NCBI GenBank assembly: GCA_965649825.1
Contig: OZ287700.1
Location: 868,001-932,000, forward strand
Reading direction: 5' to 3'
Length of the DNA: 64,000 nucleotides
Source: Penicillus capitatus
Taxonomy: Eukaryota; Chlorophyta
In this document: positions 62,034 to 64,000 of the stretch, in pieces
How the letters are laid out: every line of letters begins with the position of its first letter
Numbering within the stretch: the stretch's first letter is position 1
The notes under the pieces: generated by a model
The model's input: only the letters and a program-made list of their open reading frames with translations
The model's database searches: none
Told to the model about the DNA's origin: nothing
Program-made: the position numbers and the translations under genes

Positions 62034-64000
62034 GTTTGGACGACGCTTTGATGCTAACGTGGTGCGTTGATTGGCGTCGTGGAGCTGGAACGAACACAGA
62101 GAAACGTGTCGTGTCTTTTGACAGTTGAACGCCGAGAACAAAAAGTGTGACGTCGAATACAGCGACGCAGTTGTGAAAATGATAGGCGTAAAGTCAGACC
62201 GCCTACTGTTTGTCCCCTTTCATCTCTAATCGTTCGTTCTATGATGACCCGATAAACGATGATGAGGCAGCGAATCTAAGTGATTAAAATACTCGCTTTG
62301 TTTGGAGATATCGAGTGCTCATCGTGATAAGTGACAGCCGATCTCTTCTCTGTCCATATAACGATCTCGATCACAAATGGCTACAGAATGAGGAAATACA
62401 TTCATTGCTTAAGGCGCGTTTATGTAGACGGCCAGAGTAGTAGGTGCTTTTGGAGTGCAGCATAATCTTCGGCGGTGACAATGGTCATCGCGGGAGGCAC
62501 CAATACGCGCTTTGCCAACAACGCCGATGAAGATCTTCAAAGCGCTGAGTGAGTCCTTTCACCAGCGATGCGGAGAAGTGCCAAGTGCGATTGGCGGCAT
62601 CGAGGTAGCTTCTCTACTCTGTTCTGTCAGGAAGCATTCGTAATCTAGACAGCAACCAATGATAACCTTCTTGTATGATCCTGTTTCTCCGTAAGACCTT
62701 CATCTTCTGGGTCCAAATCTACTGTAACCGTCATCCGCGTCTTCCTCTTCTCTTTGGATTAAACGTCGACGTGTCTAGGATTGTTTACGGACAGCGGAGT
62801 GTAAGCGCGTCTTGCGCGAACGTCTATAAGAGGAAGCCTACAGGCGAATCCATCCTTCCTGGGTCATTCCCATTTTTTGTTGTCGCGATTGTCCCGTGTG
62901 GCGCTTTCTTAATAGATATGATGTTGAGAACAGAGCCACAAGCAGAAAACACAGGAGCAGAAATAAACGAAACACTGCAGTCATGGTCTCGGTCGAAAAC
63001 AACATGAAGCTGCTTGTTCTGTATGACTCAGCTTTTCCTTGGAACTTCCGTAACCGTTGCAACAGATTAACAGAGGGCGTTATTCTGCGTGTCTTGAGGT
63101 TATTTCGTGTGTAATCCGTTTGTCGAAGAACTGACTAACGCTCTTTTGCGTGACGTCGTTTTACATTTACCGTTCACATTTTTACCAGAAAAACTGTCTG
63201 CGGTCGTCGACTCACGATGCATGGACCGCGCCGTCGAGACATAAAAAGACACAGAACTGCTGTGGCAACGAATAAAGGGACCGATACGATTATGAACGAC
63301 AGTAAGACGAAAACACAATACGCATCTCAAAAAGCAAGGCTGTTTCACTGTTGTAGAATCGCTGAACGCAACGGACACAGAAACGGAATGGCAAGGAACG
63401 TACACAGTGAGCTAAAGGCTCTATGGAAAGTATACTCCAACGGGGTGCTTTCGTTCGCAGTGGCGCGTTGAGAACTTTTTGCGGTTCGGCCTGCGAGAAC
63501 ACTGCTCACCTGAATTCGATATCGGCACATACACATGGTACGGTCTGTCACTCGGTCACAGATGCTATAAAAGGATGAACTTAGGCGATTGCTTATCCTT
63601 CCAAGGGTCGGTGAAAGTGTGCGCTGGAGCGGCTTCCTGGCTGTCTACCTGGATTTCCCAGAAGCACGATTCACTCCATGCGGGCTCTGTCCTAATGCGC
63701 ATTTTGAAATATTGGCCGTCAATCAGAAACAAGAATCGAAGTCCATTAAACGCGGTTTGTAGTTTCTATCATTACGAGCTCTCAGTCTTCTGCGTCCAGA
63801 GGCGAGCCATGTGTTTGCAAGCAAGTTTACAGATTGTGGTTTTACTCAATTTCTGTCTCTGCGCGACAGGCAGAATCCATTAACCAATTTTGTGGTCAAC
63901 GACACGCTGATATTGATCGTCAACATTACAGTGCAGAAAGACATAATTTTGGACAGACTGACGCGCAGACAGACTGGATTTGTGGGTTTGGAAAGTGGGG
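62034..64000. other. 2-kb stretch without a supported gene
   Basis: It begins with the promoter side of the trypsin-like gene. Frames are short (up to 134 codons at the right edge, 63479-63883, which could be part of a gene beyond the window). No repeat shared with the rest of the window, tRNA or mobile element was recognised. Confidence 0.35.

Overview
The window is nuclear DNA of a microbial eukaryote that carries, or once carried, a plastid. The supporting evidence is tiny spliceosomal introns (about 37-60 bp, a few longer), a nuclear tRNA-Arg(CCT), a LINE retrotransposon, and core eukaryotic genes (TBP, RPA3, Y14, VPS18, TMEM115, Bax inhibitor-1). A ferredoxin-type nitrite reductase with a plausible plastid presequence points to an alga. 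Several genes look plant- or alga-like: the BI-1 basic tail, the oxidase-cyclopropane synthase fusion, and the Rubisco-methyltransferase-type SET protein. I cannot name the species from sequence alone.

Layout. 1-28 kb is gene-poor and repeat-rich. It holds a dispersed repeat (1-1420, second copy 26.2-27.6 kb), a FAD monooxygenase (2.8-4.75 kb), a two-ORF LINE on the minus strand (5.0-9.84 kb), a second dispersed repeat (9.9-10.3 kb, inverted copy at 55.5-55.9 kb), an MLKL-like helical-bundle/pseudokinase gene (11.1-12.9 kb), a coiled-coil gene (16.1-17.8 kb), diverged duplicated repeats (18.7-20.2 and 22.8-23.45 kb), and a proline-rich gene carrying an in-frame 27-bp minisatellite (24.0-25.1 kb). 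28.3-55 kb is a dense housekeeping island: BI-1a, Y14, an mTERF protein, a TLC protein, an Atg22-like transporter, VPS18, RPA3, TBP, a helical-repeat protein, the oxidase/cyclopropane-synthase/membrane fusion, a SET protein, BI-1b, tRNA-Arg, TMEM115, nitrite reductase and a TMEM143-like protein. 55-64 kb returns to repeats plus two minus-strand genes for signal-peptide-bearing ankyrin proteins; one appears fused to a trypsin-like domain that has lost its catalytic serine. The last 2 kb show no supported gene.

Main finding. Many introns of the 28-55 kb island share short modules, TCACTCTTTT and TGATGTGAC or their reverse complements. They often form inverted repeats with GTCAC...GTGAC ends and lie in either orientation relative to the host gene. 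This is the pattern expected of introner elements, i.e. introns made by insertion of MITE-like DNA elements. At least seven introns also need GC-AG rather than GT-AG ends to keep the reading frame.

Exon structures were joined by hand from frame and family conservation, so exon edges in conserved regions are good and N-termini are weaker. Several open frames in this window begin with GTG or TTG; I moved those starts to a credible ATG where one exists.
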